Source: Candidatus Schneideria nysicola
Lineage (GTDB): Bacteria > Pseudomonadota > Gammaproteobacteria > Enterobacterales > Enterobacteriaceae
Direction of reading: 5' to 3'
Length of the DNA: 64,000 bases
Assembly: GCF_019923565.1 (NCBI RefSeq)
Contig: NZ_CP074435.1
Location: 395,847 to 459,846, forward strand
A model generated the notes under the pieces. The model ran no database searches and was not told the origin of the DNA. It saw only the letters and a program-made list of their open reading frames with translations. Both the position numbers and the translations under genes were made by a program. Position 1 is the stretch's first letter. The number at the start of each line of letters is the position of its first letter. This document shows positions 40,605-52,242 of the stretch, piece by piece.

Positions 40605-42752
40605 ATGAATGATCAATATGCAGATAACAAACCGATACTGAAATATTTTTCTATAGATTTAACGGAACAAGCAGAAAAAGGAAAATTGGATCCTATTATT
40701 GGTCGTGATGAAGAAATTCGTCGAACTATTCAAGTATTACAGAGAAGAACAAAAAATAATCCTGTATTAATTGGAGCGCCTGGGGTAGGAAAAACGGCTA
40801 TTGTTGAAGGATTGGCACAACGTATTGTTAATAATGAAGTTCCAGATGGTTTGAAAAATAGTCGTCTACTATCTTTAGATATGGGTGCTTTGTTAGCTGG
40901 TACTAAATATAGAGGTGAATTTGAAGAACGTTTGAAAAGGGTACTTAATGAGATTAAACAATCAGAAAAAAATATTATTTTATTTATAGATGAATTACAT
41001 ACCATTATTGGTACAGGAAAAATAGATGGAATGATGGACGCTGGAAATATGTTAAAACCTGCTCTTTCCAGAGGTGAATTACATTGTGTAGGTGCTACTA
41101 CCTTGGATGAATATCGTCAGTATATTGAAAAAGATGCGGCATTAGAAAGAAGATTTCAAAAAGTCCTTGTTATTGAACCTAGTATAGAGGATACAATTGC
41201 AATTTTAAGAGGATTAAAAGAACGTTACGAATTACATCATCATGTACAAATTACGGATACTGCGATTGTAGCAGCTGCCACGTTATCTGCGAGATATATT
41301 ACTGATCGTAACTTACCAGATAAAGCAATTGATCTGATTGATGAAACTGCTTCTAGCATTCGCATACAGATTGATTCTAAACCAGAAGAACTTGATCGTT
41401 TGGATCGTCGTATTGTTCAGCTAAAATTAGAAAAAAAAGCTTTAGAAAAAGAATCAAAAGAATTAGATGAAAGAAGTGTTAAACGTCTTGACTCCTTAAA
41501 AAAGGAAATTTTAGAAAAAGAATCCTCTTATGCTGCTTTATATTCACAGTGGAATACAGAAAAACGTTCTTTATTAAAAGTTCAAAATTTAAAATATGAA
41601 TTAGAAAAAGCAAGAATTTCTATAGAACAAGCTCGACGTACAGGTGATTTAGCCAAAATGTCAGAGCTACAATATGGTATCATTCCAGAAATTGAAAGAA
41701 AACTGGAAATAATTCTATCTCAATCAAAAAAGATGGCACGTCTCATTCGTAGCCGTGTTACCGATAAAGAAATAGCAGAAACCTTAGCAAAATGGACCGG
41801 TATTCCGGTATCCAAAATGTTAGAAATTGAGAAAGAAAAATTATTACATATGGAAAAAGAATTGCATAAGAGAATAATTGGACAAAAAGAAGCAGTAGAA
41901 GCCGTATCTCATGCGATTCGTCGTAGTCGAGCAGGGTTATCCGATACAAATAGACCGATTGGTTCTTTTCTCTTTCTTGGTCCAACCGGAGTAGGGAAAA
42001 CAGAGTTATGTAAAGCATTAGCTAATTTTATGTTTAGTAATGATAATACTATGGTTCGTCTCGATATGTCCGAATTTATGGAGAAACATTCTATTGCGAA
42101 GTTAGTCGGTGCCCCTCCTGGATATATCGGTTATGAATCGGGAGGATTTCTTACCGAAGCTATTCGTAATAGACCATACTCTCTTATTTTGTTAGATGAA
42201 ATAGAGAAGGCACATCCAGATATTTTTAATATATTATTACAAGTATTAGATGATGGTAGGCTAACGGATAGTAAAGGTAGAACAGTAGATTTTCGTAATA
42301 CCATTATTAGTATGACTTCTAATCTGGGTTCTGATCTAATTCAAGATAGATTTTGGGACATAGACTATAACGAAATGAAACATATGGTTCTTAATATTGT
42401 CAATCGGCATTTCCGTCCGGAATTTATTAATAGAATTGATGAAATCGTTGTTTTTCATCCTTTAAATCAGGAACATATTAATGAAATTATTAGAATACAA
42501 CTCCAAGGATTAATGAATAGACTAGAAGAAAAAGGATATTCACCTATTACTATAAGTGAAGAAGTATATTCAGTATTGCGAATGTCTGGTTTTGATTCGA
42601 TATATGGAGCTCGTCCTTTAAAACGTTCTATACGACAAAAAATTGAAAATTTTTTATCGTATCAAATGTTATCTGGAAAATTATTACCTGGAAAACCCAT
42701 AAAATTAGATGTAATAGATAATAAAATAGTATCCATACAAAAGGATATGTAG
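40605..42752 (+). CDS. clpB: Disaggregase ClpB, short form lacking the N-domain
   Basis: Hexameric AAA+ chaperone that resolubilises aggregates with DnaK. The 715-residue protein begins at MNDQYAD, which aligns with the internal GTG start (Val149) used in E. coli to make the 80-kDa ClpB isoform. Downstream, all is intact: NBD1 Walker [18 protein letters not shown] arginine fingers, the coiled-coil M-domain (about 255-375), NBD2 Walker [21 protein letters not shown] and the GARPLKR sensor 2. AGAGGGA lies seven bases before the ATG. The preceding 155 bases are non-coding, so the substrate-binding N-domain is deleted. Converges on iscS with a three-base gap. Confidence 0.96.
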   Translation: MNDQYADNKPILKYFSIDLTEQAEKGKLDPIIGRDEEIRRTIQVLQRRTKNNPVLIGAPGVGKTAIVEGLAQRIVNNEVPDGLKNSRLLSLDMGALLAGTKYRGEFEERLKRVLNEIKQSEKNIILFIDELHTIIGTGKIDGMMDAGNMLKPALSRGELHCVGATTLDEYRQYIEKDAALERRFQKVLVIEPSIEDTIAILRGLKERYELHHHVQITDTAIVAAATLSARYITDRNLPDKAIDLIDETASSIRIQIDSKPEELDRLDRRIVQLKLEKKALEKESKELDERSVKRLDSLKKEILEKESSYAALYSQWNTEKRSLLKVQNLKYELEKARISIEQARRTGDLAKMSELQYGIIPEIERKLEIILSQSKKMARLIRSRVTDKEIAETLAKWTGIPVSKMLEIEKEKLLHMEKELHKRIIGQKEAVEAVSHAIRRSRAGLSDTNRPIGSFLFLGPTGVGKTELCKALANFMFSNDNTMVRLDMSEFMEKHSIAKLVGAPPGYIGYESGGFLTEAIRNRPYSLILLDEIEKAHPDIFNILLQVLDDGRLTDSKGRTVDFRNTIISMTSNLGSDLIQDRFWDIDYNEMKHMVLNIVNRHFRPEFINRIDEIVVFHPLNQEHINEIIRIQLQGLMNRLEEKGYSPITISEEVYSVLRMSGFDSIYGARPLKRSIRQKIENFLSYQMLSGKLLPGKPIKLDVIDNKIVSIQKDM

Positions 42753-42755
42753 TTG

Positions 42756-43925
42756 TTAAAGATAGAATTGAGATAATTGTAAGACTACATTATAAATATG
42801 ATCGGCCGCAAAATCAATTTCTTCTTTTGTAGTAAAACGTCCGATAGAAATACGTATAGGACTATTATTCATTACTGATTTTTTTGGATTAGTATGCAAT
42901 GCGTGTAATACATGGGAGAATTCCAATGTAGCTGTAGTACAAGCCGCACTAGATGAAATAGCTACATCTTTTAACATGAGAATTAAAGCCTCCCCATCTA
43001 TAGAGCTAAAACTGATATTGATGATAGTTGCAATACTGTTTACTAAATCACCATTGAGTTGTATTCCTGGAATTTGTTTTAATTTTTCCCATAATAAGTT
43101 ACGTAATAGATGTAATCGTGGCATTTCGGTATGCATTTCTTCTGATGCGATCCGAATAGCTTCACCCATACCTACGATTTGATGTACTGGTAATGTTCCA
43201 GAACGCATTCCTCTTTCATGATTTCCGCCATGTATTTGTGGTGTAATTTTAACCCATGGCTTTCTACTGATATATAATACACCAATCCCCTTTGGTCCAT
43301 ATATTTTATGACCACTAAAAGACATGAAATCTATAAAGGAATTTTTTTTTAAATCAATAGGCAATTTTCCTATACTTTGTGTTGCATCTACATGAAACAA
43401 TATATTATTTTCACGACATAATTTTCCCAATGCATAAATGTCTTGAATCACACCAATTTCATTGTTAACATGCATGATGGATACTAAAATAGTATCATTC
43501 AGTAAAGAATCTTGTAATTGTTTTAATGTAATTAGTCCATTAGATAAGGGTTTTAAAAGAGTAAGCTTAAATCCTTCTTGTTCTAATTTTGTACAACTAT
43601 CTAAGACAGATTTATGTTCTATCATGCTGGTGATAATATGTCTTCCTTTATGAAAATTAGCATAAGCTGCTCCCTTAATAGCGAGATTATTAGACTCGGT
43701 CGCTCCTGATGTAAAGATGATTTCACGAATATCAGCTCCAATAGTATGAGCAATTTGATTACGTGCGATGTCTACTGCTTCATCTGCTTGCCATCCATAT
43801 AGATGAGAACGCGAAGAGGGATTACCAAATATTCCTTCTAAAGTTAGATATTGCATCATTTTTTTTGCAACACGAGGATCTACTGGTGTAGTAGCGGCAT
43901 AATCTAGATAAATTGGTAATTTCAT
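42756..43925 (-). CDS. iscS: Cysteine desulfurase IscS, C-terminally shortened
   Basis: PLP enzyme supplying persulfide sulfur for Fe-S clusters, tRNA thiolation and thiamine. The 389-residue protein (E. coli 404) has the PLP lysine K207 ([11 protein letters not shown]) and the mobile catalytic cysteine C329 in [11 protein letters not shown]. After [12 protein letters not shown] it ends at QLSQFYL, lacking about 16 residues of the C-terminal tail that contacts IscU in E. coli. No iscR precedes it and no iscU follows; clpB is three bases away. In E. coli suhB, trmJ and iscRSUA share this locus, so the rest of isc has been deleted here. Confidence 0.95.
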   Translation of the reverse strand: MKLPIYLDYAATTPVDPRVAKKMMQYLTLEGIFGNPSSRSHLYGWQADEAVDIARNQIAHTIGADIREIIFTSGATESNNLAIKGAAYANFHKGRHIITSMIEHKSVLDSCTKLEQEGFKLTLLKPLSNGLITLKQLQDSLLNDTILVSIMHVNNEIGVIQDIYALGKLCRENNILFHVDATQSIGKLPIDLKKNSFIDFMSFSGHKIYGPKGIGVLYISRKPWVKITPQIHGGNHERGMRSGTLPVHQIVGMGEAIRIASEEMHTEMPRLHLLRNLLWEKLKQIPGIQLNGDLVNSIATIINISFSSIDGEALILMLKDVAISSSAACTTATLEFSHVLHALHTNPKKSVMNNSPIRISIGRFTTKEEIDFAADHIYNVVLQLSQFYL

Positions 43926-44051
43926 ATGAGTTTTTCCTCTTTTTGATTACTTTCCAAATGAAGACAAACATGTTATATATATACTCTCTCTCTTTCTCTT
44001 TAGAAGAAAGAATATATTTTTATTGATAGATTTTCATCAGGTAATTATAAA

Positions 44052-44834
44052 ATGTCTCCAATCCTCAATATTGCTATTCGTACAGTACGTTCAGCAGGAA
44101 ATTTTCTCTCTAGATATTATGATTCTTTTAAAATTGAAAGAAAAAATATAGAGGATTCTGCTCACTATATTAGTAGAGAAGTTACTAAATTAATGTCTCA
44201 AACTATTCATCGTTTTTATCCTCAACATTTAATACTCGATCGAGTATATCCAAACCCATCTTCTAGAGAAAAGGCTATTCAATGGATAATTAATCCAATA
44301 GATAATATTACCAATTTTTTTAATGGATTTCCTTATTTTTCTATTTCCGTTGCAGTATATATTAAAGGTCAAATTGAGATTGCAGTGATTTATGATCCAA
44401 TACGTAATGAACTATTTAGTGCAAAGCGTGGATGTGGTGCTCAATTAAACGGATATAGACTAAGAATAGGTTCGGCTTATAGTCTAAATGGAGCTATTTT
44501 ATCTCTAGGAATAAAGATAGATAGTAAAAATCCGCCCCAATCCCAATATAATTATTGGAGAATATTAAAAAAATTATTTAAACAATATGTTCATTTTAGA
44601 TATACTGGATCTATTACATTAGATTTAGCATATGTTGCTGCAGGTAGGCTTGATGGTGTGTTTCAAATTTGTCAAGACTTATATAATTTATATAGTGGTG
44701 GAGAGTTAATAGTACGTGAATCAGGAGGATTAACCACTGATTTTTATGGCAAACAGGCTTATCTTTCTTCGGGTCATATTATTTCAGGAAACTCACGTGT
44801 CGTTAAACTAATATTAGCGAATGTTCAAAAATAA
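44052..44834 (+). CDS. suhB: SuhB, inositol-monophosphatase fold with altered active site
   Basis: In E. coli SuhB is an inositol monophosphatase and a Nus-complex factor that promotes rRNA antitermination and maturation. The 260-residue product aligns throughout with E. coli (267), with good matches such as YDPIRNELF, GAQLNGYRLR and LDLAYVAAGRLDG. Yet the metal and catalytic residues are changed: TEES becomes DRVY (Glu67 to R64), IDPLDGTTN becomes INPIDNITN (Asp84 to N81, catalytic Thr to I86) and PWDFAAG becomes LYNLYSG (Asp212 to N212). Only D84, the second aspartate of motif A, remains. It is probably non-catalytic and kept for its RNA-polymerase-bound role. Divergent from iscS. Confidence 0.93.
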   Translation: MSPILNIAIRTVRSAGNFLSRYYDSFKIERKNIEDSAHYISREVTKLMSQTIHRFYPQHLILDRVYPNPSSREKAIQWIINPIDNITNFFNGFPYFSISVAVYIKGQIEIAVIYDPIRNELFSAKRGCGAQLNGYRLRIGSAYSLNGAILSLGIKIDSKNPPQSQYNYWRILKKLFKQYVHFRYTGSITLDLAYVAAGRLDGVFQICQDLYNLYSGGELIVRESGGLTTDFYGKQAYLSSGHIISGNSRVVKLILANVQK

Positions 44835-44852
44835 AGCTCAATTTTATGGTGG

Positions 44853-44880
44853 TTGACTACCCTAGTTTGACTACCCTAGT
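44853..44880. repeat. Perfect 14-bp tandem duplication at the ftsY stop codon
   Basis: Two adjacent copies of TTGACTACCCTAGT (44853-44866 and 44867-44880). The copy nearer the gene contains the ftsY stop codon (44871-44873, minus strand). Like the dcd repeat, it looks like a slippage duplication in a suhB/ftsY convergent gap. Confidence 0.92.
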
Positions 44881-45857
44881 TTAGGAAAAATAAAATCGAC
44901 AAATTGTTCGGATTTAAAAACTTGTATATCCTTCATATCTTCACCAGTACCTATATAACGTACTGGAATCCCAAATTGATCCGCAATAGTAAAAATTACG
45001 CCACCCTTTGCAGTCCCATCTAATTTTGTTATGGTAATACCGGTCAAGGGGATAAATTCATTAAAAGAAGAAATTTGACTTAAGGAGTTTTGTCCTATAC
45101 TGGCATCTATAATTAGCATCGCTTCATGGGGAGCTTCAATATCTATTTTTTTTATCACTCTAATAATTTTTTTCATTTCATTCATTAAATTAATCTTATT
45201 GTGTAATCGTCCTGCAGTATCTATAATTAATATGTCGTAATGTTGCTTTTTAGCTATATGCATTGCATTAAATATAACAGATGCCGCGTCATTACTATAT
45301 TCTCTAGTAATCACAGGTATTCGATTACTTTCGCCTAATATTTGTAATTGTTCTTTGCCTGCTGCACGAAACGTATCGCCTCCAGCAAGAAGAACTTTTT
45401 TTCCTTCACTAGTTAACTTGTTAGCTAATTTTCCGATAGTAGTAGTTTTACCAACCCCATTCGCACCAATAATTAAAATAATAAAAGGGACGTTATCTGA
45501 CGTTATAATTAAAGGTTTTTCTATTTTGGATAGCATATTCTTCATTTTTTCTTGAAGAAGAGTATAGACGGTTTCTGTATTTGTGACTCGATTATATTGA
45601 GTCATTTTTATGAGATACTCTATAATGAGATGGGTCGTTTTTACGCCAAAATCAGCGATTAATAAACTTTCTTCAATTTTTTCAAAAAAATCTGTATTAA
45701 CTTGTTGACCTAAGCATAAAGTCATAATTTTATGACCTAAAACTTGGCGTACTTTTGACAAAGAATTTCTTAATTTAAAAAGAAATGGTGTCTTCTTTTG
45801 AGAAGATTCAGTCATCTCTGATTGTTTTTTTTCATTGAGATTGTTATTAATGAACAA
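44871..45857 (-). CDS. ftsY: Signal recognition particle receptor FtsY (NG domain)
   Basis: GTPase that docks the SRP-ribosome complex to the membrane translocon. The 328-residue protein holds the complete N and G domains: GANGVGKTTTIGKLA (G1), GGDTFRAAGKEQL, DTAGRLHNK (G3), TKLDGTAKGG (G4) and the closing GTGEDMKDIQVF. The acidic A domain of E. coli FtsY (497 residues) is missing; only about 25 polar residues precede the N domain. The start is a TTG with AAGGA nine bases upstream; ATG 45813-45815 is an alternative. In E. coli rsmD is its divergent neighbour, as here. Confidence 0.94.
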   Translation of the reverse strand: MFINNNLNEKKQSEMTESSQKKTPFLFKLRNSLSKVRQVLGHKIMTLCLGQQVNTDFFEKIEESLLIADFGVKTTHLIIEYLIKMTQYNRVTNTETVYTLLQEKMKNMLSKIEKPLIITSDNVPFIILIIGANGVGKTTTIGKLANKLTSEGKKVLLAGGDTFRAAGKEQLQILGESNRIPVITREYSNDAASVIFNAMHIAKKQHYDILIIDTAGRLHNKINLMNEMKKIIRVIKKIDIEAPHEAMLIIDASIGQNSLSQISSFNEFIPLTGITITKLDGTAKGGVIFTIADQFGIPVRYIGTGEDMKDIQVFKSEQFVDFIFPKLG

Positions 45858-45982
45858 GGTATGATTTCCTTAATGAAGTATAAAAAAGTGTATTGAAACT
45901 TTTACTGTACTTTGTTTGATATTTTTATTCAAATATTAAATAGAGATTAGTCATTATCTTATCAAAGGTTTAAAATTTGTTG

Positions 45983-46579
45983 ATGAAAAGAAATATTGTT
46001 TTCCATAGAAATATTCATTTTTCTGGTTCTATTCGTATTATAGGTGGGAGGTGGAAAAATCGTAAAATTCCAGTTTTGTCTTGTGAGAATTTAAGACCAA
46101 CTACTAGTAGAATGCGTGAAACAATCTTCAATTGGTTAACACCTAAAATAAATGGTGCACATTGCTTAGATTGTTTTGCTGGTAGTGGTGCGTTAGGATT
46201 AGAAGCATTATCAAGATATGCTGCTAGTGTTATATTTCTAGAAAAAAATTTTCATTATAGTAATCAAATATGCAAGATTCTTCAAACATTACAAATTGAA
46301 AAAAACATCGCTATAGTAGTAAGAACTAATACTTTACATTGGATGAAACAATCTAATAAAATTTTTGATCTAGTTTTTATAGATCCCCCTTTTTATCAGG
46401 GGTTGATAGAGAAAACAATATATTTACTTAATTTATATCGTTTATTAAAAAGAGACGCATGGATTTATATAGAATCAGAATATGAGATATCTTATTTGAA
46501 CGTTCCTATGAATTGGAGAATGAAAAGAAAAAAAAGCAATAGCAAAGTAACGTATTGGTTATATCAGCTTTCTAATTAA
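45983..46579 (+). CDS. rsmD: 16S rRNA m2G966 methyltransferase RsmD
   Basis: Methylates G966 of 16S rRNA with S-adenosylmethionine. The 198-residue product (E. coli 198) has RIIGGRWKNRKIPV, LRPTTSRMRETIFNWL, the SAM-binding DCFAGSGALGLEALSRYA and the catalytic DPPF (IDPPFYQG). Start ATG 45983 follows two TTG codons in frame; TTG 45977 has better SD spacing (AAGG, eight bases) and cannot be excluded. Divergent from ftsY, as in E. coli. Confidence 0.94.
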   Translation: MKRNIVFHRNIHFSGSIRIIGGRWKNRKIPVLSCENLRPTTSRMRETIFNWLTPKINGAHCLDCFAGSGALGLEALSRYAASVIFLEKNFHYSNQICKILQTLQIEKNIAIVVRTNTLHWMKQSNKIFDLVFIDPPFYQGLIEKTIYLLNLYRLLKRDAWIYIESEYEISYLNVPMNWRMKRKKSNSKVTYWLYQLSN

Positions 46580-46682
46580 TTTATTATTCCGTACAATTTT
46601 TAATGATAACATATGAGTTGATTGATGTATCATTTAAGGGTGGATTAAAATTTATGGATTATAATAGAGTAGGGTCTATACT

Positions 46683-46943
46683 GTGAAAGAACATGAAATA
46701 GTAGAAATATTAAAAAAAAACTTAGATTTGGATCAGATATTTGTCAAAGGAGATGGGAACCATTTTCAAATAGTTGCTATTAGTAAGATATTTAGAAATA
46801 TGAGTTATGTGGAAAAACAACAAGTAATTTATTCGTTGTTGATGGAATTTATTATCAATAAACAGATACATGCTGTCTCCATCAAAACATTAACACCAGA
46901 TGAATGGAAAAATCATCAAAATTATAGTGATATTATACTGTAA
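46683..46943 (+). CDS. ibaG: BolA-family protein IbaG
   Basis: Small BolA/YrbA-family protein that partners with monothiol glutaredoxins and is linked to Fe-S and acid stress in E. coli. The 86-residue product has the family core FVKGDGNHFQIVAISKIF and the signature HAVSIKTLTPDEW, including the invariant histidine. It starts at GTG 46683. It sits 47 bases before murA, the E. coli order. Confidence 0.93.
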   Translation: MKEHEIVEILKKNLDLDQIFVKGDGNHFQIVAISKIFRNMSYVEKQQVIYSLLMEFIINKQIHAVSIKTLTPDEWKNHQNYSDIIL

Positions 46944-46975
46944 TTCCTCATGCTATTAGAAATAACTAAATATAA

Positions 46976-48253
<1,278 letters not shown>

Positions 48254-48309
48254 GAATGCTTAATCATTTGATTATATTAAAAATTTTAGTATGGAAGGGA
48301 ATTTGAATA

Positions 48310-50049
48310 ATGCGTATATATTGTGGTCAACTAAATATCACTCATATTAATCAAAAAGTCATTCTATACGGATGGGTTAATAAAATACGTAATTTGGGAC
48401 GTTTATTTTTTATTGATTTACGTGATAGAGAAGGGATAGTACAAGTATCGATTAAGAATAATCTACTTTTTAATATTGTTAATAAGATCAGAAATGGATT
48501 CTGTATAAAAATTATAGGAATCGTTCAAAAACGTCCATTGAAACAAATAAATAATTGTATGTCGACTGGAGAGATAGAAGTTATAGCGAGTGAGATAGTA
48601 ATATTAAGTGATTCTGATCCATTACCTCTTGATTGTAATGATCAGAATCATACAGAAGAACAGAGATTAAAATTTCGTTATTTATATCTTCGTTGTCCTG
48701 AAATGATTGATAGAATCAGAACACGCGCAAAGATTACTAGTTTTATTCATCGTTTTATGGAGCATGAAGGGTTTATAAATATTGAAACTCCTTTTTTAAC
48801 GAAATTTACTCCTGAAGGAGCACGTGATTATTTAGTACCTAGTCGTAAATATAAAGGAAAATTTTATGTCTTACCTCAATCTCCACAGATATTTAAGCAA
48901 CTTCTTATGATAGCCGGATTCGATCGTTATTATCAGATTGTCAAATGTTTTCGTGATGAGGAATTACGTGCTGATCGTCAACCGGAATTTACTCAAATTG
49001 ATATCGAAGCTTCTTTTATGAATGCTCATCAAATACGTCAAATAACAGAAAAATTAATAAGAAATTTATGGTGGCATATCAAAAAGGTAGACTTAGGAAC
49101 GTTTCATGAAATGACTTATACTGAAGCAGTAACTCGTTTTGGATCTTCAAAACCTGATTTACGTAATCCCATAGAGATTACAGAAATAACCAATATGTTA
49201 CAACAAGAAGAAAAGCGTCGTTTATTTCCATCTTTTGATGAAGAATATAGGATATCTGCCTTTCATATCCCTGCTGATTTTTTTATAAAATTGACACCAC
49301 AAAAAATAGAAGCATATCAGATGTATATAAAAGATCAGTGTCAATTAAGACAATTGAATTGGGAACATTGTAAAATTCAACAAATTACTCAAGATAGTAT
49401 GACATTAATCCATGAATTAAGAGATAAAATATTTTATAATAAATCCAGAGAAAAAGATGAGTATTTGTTCATTCTCCATCATAAAAATTTTTCTTCCAAT
49501 ATATTAGGGATGTTACGTAATAAAATTGGTCAAGATTTAAATGTGATAGAATATCATCGTTATATTCCTCTTTGGGTAATTGATTTTCCAATGTTTGAAA
49601 AAGGGGAAAATAATACTTTGAAATCAGTACATCATCCTTTCACTGCTCCTCATTTAAATTATAAGTCTTCATTCTTAAAGAATCCATTAAGAGCCATTGC
49701 AGATGCGTATGATATAGTAATGAATGGATATGAAATAGGAGGAGGTTCCATTCGTATTCATTGTAGTCAAATGCAACAATCTATATTTAATCTACTCGGT
49801 TTGGATCAAAATGCACAAAAAGAGCAATTTGGATTTATGCTTGATGCTTTGAAATACGGTACTCCTCCACATGGAGGAGTAGCTCTAGGTTTAGATAGAT
49901 TAGTTATGTTATTAACAGGAACGGATAATATCCGCGATGTCATTGCTTTTCCCAAAACTACTGCTGCAGCAGATTTAATGACAGGTGCTCCAACTAAGAT
50001 TGCTTCTAATATATTAGAAGATCTTTCCTATCGAATAAGAATTAATTAA
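48310..50049 (+). CDS. aspS: Aspartyl-tRNA synthetase
   Basis: Class II synthetase charging tRNA-Asp. The 579-residue product (E. coli 590) has the N-terminal OB anticodon-binding domain (about 1-105), core motifs [21 protein letters not shown] (shortened here: [14 protein letters not shown]), [10 protein letters not shown], motif 2 [16 protein letters not shown], the bacterial insertion domain (about 290-410) and motif 3 [15 protein letters not shown]. It is followed by yebC and ruvC, as in E. coli. Confidence 0.97.
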   Translation: MRIYCGQLNITHINQKVILYGWVNKIRNLGRLFFIDLRDREGIVQVSIKNNLLFNIVNKIRNGFCIKIIGIVQKRPLKQINNCMSTGEIEVIASEIVILSDSDPLPLDCNDQNHTEEQRLKFRYLYLRCPEMIDRIRTRAKITSFIHRFMEHEGFINIETPFLTKFTPEGARDYLVPSRKYKGKFYVLPQSPQIFKQLLMIAGFDRYYQIVKCFRDEELRADRQPEFTQIDIEASFMNAHQIRQITEKLIRNLWWHIKKVDLGTFHEMTYTEAVTRFGSSKPDLRNPIEITEITNMLQQEEKRRLFPSFDEEYRISAFHIPADFFIKLTPQKIEAYQMYIKDQCQLRQLNWEHCKIQQITQDSMTLIHELRDKIFYNKSREKDEYLFILHHKNFSSNILGMLRNKIGQDLNVIEYHRYIPLWVIDFPMFEKGENNTLKSVHHPFTAPHLNYKSSFLKNPLRAIADAYDIVMNGYEIGGGSIRIHCSQMQQSIFNLLGLDQNAQKEQFGFMLDALKYGTPPHGGVALGLDRLVMLLTGTDNIRDVIAFPKTTAAADLMTGAPTKIASNILEDLSYRIRIN

Positions 50050-50147
50050 ACAAATTATTATAATGAAAAAAGAATGTTATTCTTCTCTTTACAGGAAAGA
50101 GAAGATTGAACCAAATAATATTGAAAGGTTGAAAGGAGATTCTATCT

Positions 50148-50879
50148 ATGTCAGGTCATAGTAAATGGGCTAATACTAAACATCGTAAGGCTCTTCAAGA
50201 TTCTAGACGTGGTAAGATATTTACTAAGCTTATTCAGGAATTAGTAACCACAGTGAAATTAGGAGGAGCAGATACTAACACTAATCCACGGCTTCGTACA
50301 ATAATTAATAAGGCTTTATCTAATAATATGACAAGAGATACTATCAACAGAGTACTCAATCGTGGAGTTGGAGAGCAATCTTTAAAAGAAATGGAAAATA
50401 TTGTATACGAAGGCTATGGTCCTGGTGGTACAGCTTTGATAATAAACTGTATTAGTAATAATCGCAATCGAACAACCTCAGAAATACGTTATATACTTAA
50501 TAAGATAGGTTGCAGTTTAGGAGTCAAAGGTTCAGTTTCTTATCTCTTCCAAAAGAAAGGTATGTTGTCTTTTGTTGCTCCCGGAGTAGATAAAGATAGA
50601 ATGTTAAATTATGCTATAGAGTTTGGAGCGGATGATATCAATATCCATGATAATGGATCTATTGATATTTATACTACATTAGAATTATTTGGTTCTATTA
50701 GTAGTAGATTGAATCAAAATGGATTCATAGAAGTATCTTCTAAGATAGTATATCTCCCTATAACAGGAATCAGATTAAATCAAGATAATACTAATGAACT
50801 CATAAAACTAATTGGTTTGTTAGAAAAAAATGATGATATAAAAAATATTTTTCACAACGGTATTTATTATATAATGTGA
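50148..50879 (+). CDS. yebC: YebC/TACO1-family translation factor
   Basis: Widely conserved protein once annotated as a transcriptional regulator; recent work links the family to ribosome stalling at proline-rich sequences. The 243-residue product (E. coli 246) starts SGHSKWANTKHRK, has DTNPRLRTIINKAL (here ADTNTNPRLRT) and EGYGPGGTALII. Strong SD (GAAAGGAG). Upstream of ruvC by 31 bases, forming an aspS-yebC-ruvC series. Confidence 0.96.
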   Translation: MSGHSKWANTKHRKALQDSRRGKIFTKLIQELVTTVKLGGADTNTNPRLRTIINKALSNNMTRDTINRVLNRGVGEQSLKEMENIVYEGYGPGGTALIINCISNNRNRTTSEIRYILNKIGCSLGVKGSVSYLFQKKGMLSFVAPGVDKDRMLNYAIEFGADDINIHDNGSIDIYTTLELFGSISSRLNQNGFIEVSSKIVYLPITGIRLNQDNTNELIKLIGLLEKNDDIKNIFHNGIYYIM

Positions 50880-50910
50880 AAATATTCTTCCTTAATATGA
50901 TGAGAAATAT

Positions 50911-51387
50911 ATGACAATTATTATTGGTGTGGATCCAGGTTCCCGAATTACGGGATATGGAATTATCTCTCATGAACAGAAAAAATTTGGTTATTTAGAT
51001 AGTGGTTGTATTAGAACAAATGTCTCTGATTTTCCCCATCGATTAAGAAAAATTTATAGTGATATGATGAAAATTATTAACGATTTTAAGCCAGATTGTT
51101 TTGTTATTGAAAAAGTGTTTATGGCCAAGAATGCCAATTCTGCAATTAAACTCGGACAAGCACAAGGTGTAGCTATTTTAGCGGCAATAAATCATGGATT
51201 ACCAATATTTGAATATGCTACTAAACAAGTAAAACAGATAGTCGTAGGAATCGGTTCTGCAGAAAAGAATCATGTACAAAATATGGTACGTATTTTACTA
51301 CGTTTAAAAAAAAATCCGAGTACAGATGCGGCTGATGCATTAGCTATTGCAATTACACATTGTCATATTCGTCGTATACATAAATAA
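50911..51387 (+). CDS. ruvC: Holliday junction resolvase RuvC
   Basis: Dimeric endonuclease that resolves Holliday junctions. The 158-residue product has the RNase H-fold catalytic acidic residues D8 (GVDPGSR), E67 (VIEKVF), D139 and D142 ([10 protein letters not shown]). It is about 15 residues shorter than E. coli RuvC at the non-conserved C-terminus. ruvA and ruvB, which follow ruvC in E. coli, are absent: znuB ends nine bases downstream. If RuvAB is not encoded elsewhere, RuvC would act without its usual branch-migration motor. Confidence 0.95.
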   Translation: MTIIIGVDPGSRITGYGIISHEQKKFGYLDSGCIRTNVSDFPHRLRKIYSDMMKIINDFKPDCFVIEKVFMAKNANSAIKLGQAQGVAILAAINHGLPIFEYATKQVKQIVVGIGSAEKNHVQNMVRILLRLKKNPSTDAADALAIAITHCHIRRIHK

Positions 51388-51396
51388 ATAAATAAT

Positions 51397-52188
51397 TTAT
51401 ATACGAGATTTAATAAATAAACTCAATAAGAATAATAACGATGCACAGAATACTATAGACGGACCAGCGGGAGTATCATAACGTGCTGTAAATACTAGAC
51501 CGCCAGTAACAGAGCATATACCAGTAATAATAGATAAAATTGCCATTTGTTCTGGACTTTTAGAAAAACGTCTAGCGGTAGCAGCTGGAATAATGAGTAA
51601 TGATGTAATAAGTAATGCCCCTACAAACTTTGTAGCTATTCCTATTATTAGAGAGATTATAATCACTAATAAAAGTTTTATTTGTTTTAATCGTATTCCA
51701 TCTACATGCGGCAATTCTGAACTAATAGTTATTGATAATAATGCACGCCATTTCCAAATGATTAAGAATAGCACTATGAATACAATAATACTTAATATAT
51801 AAATATCTTCTTTAGTGACAATTAATAAATCTCCAAATAGATATGATAATAAATCTATTTTTATACCATAATCCTTCATTAAACTCGATATAATGAGACC
51901 TAATGATAGTGCACTATGAGCCATAATACCTAATATAGTATCAATAGATAATTGAGGATAACTTTCTAACCAAATGAGTCCTAATGCTAGTAATATACTA
52001 ATTATAATAATAGTATAAAATGGATTAACATTTAGTAAAATACCACAAACTCCTCCAAGTAGAGAGGTATGAGCAAGAGCATCACCGAAATAAGACATTT
52101 TTTGCCAAACAATAAAAGATCCGAGTGGACCGGCAGCGCAGGCTAAGAGCACACCAACTAACCAACTGGGTAGTAATAAATCCATCAC
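51397..52188 (-). CDS. znuB: Zinc ABC transporter permease ZnuB
   Basis: Inner-membrane channel of the high-affinity ZnuABC zinc importer. The 263-residue product (E. coli 261) is hydrophobic with about seven to eight membrane segments and the family sequences [41 protein letters not shown] and [20 protein letters not shown] (each recognisable in part). Downstream of znuC on the same strand, 54 bases apart. Confidence 0.96.
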   Translation of the reverse strand: MMDLLLPSWLVGVLLACAAGPLGSFIVWQKMSYFGDALAHTSLLGGVCGILLNVNPFYTIIIISILLALGLIWLESYPQLSIDTILGIMAHSALSLGLIISSLMKDYGIKIDLLSYLFGDLLIVTKEDIYILSIIVFIVLFLIIWKWRALLSITISSELPHVDGIRLKQIKLLLVIIISLIIGIATKFVGALLITSLLIIPAATARRFSKSPEQMAILSIITGICSVTGGLVFTARYDTPAGPSIVFCASLLFLLSLFIKSRI

Positions 52189-52242
52189 GATGAAGAATCC
52201 TTATTTATGATAAAGCACTTTTATTTCACTAGGCTTTTTTCT

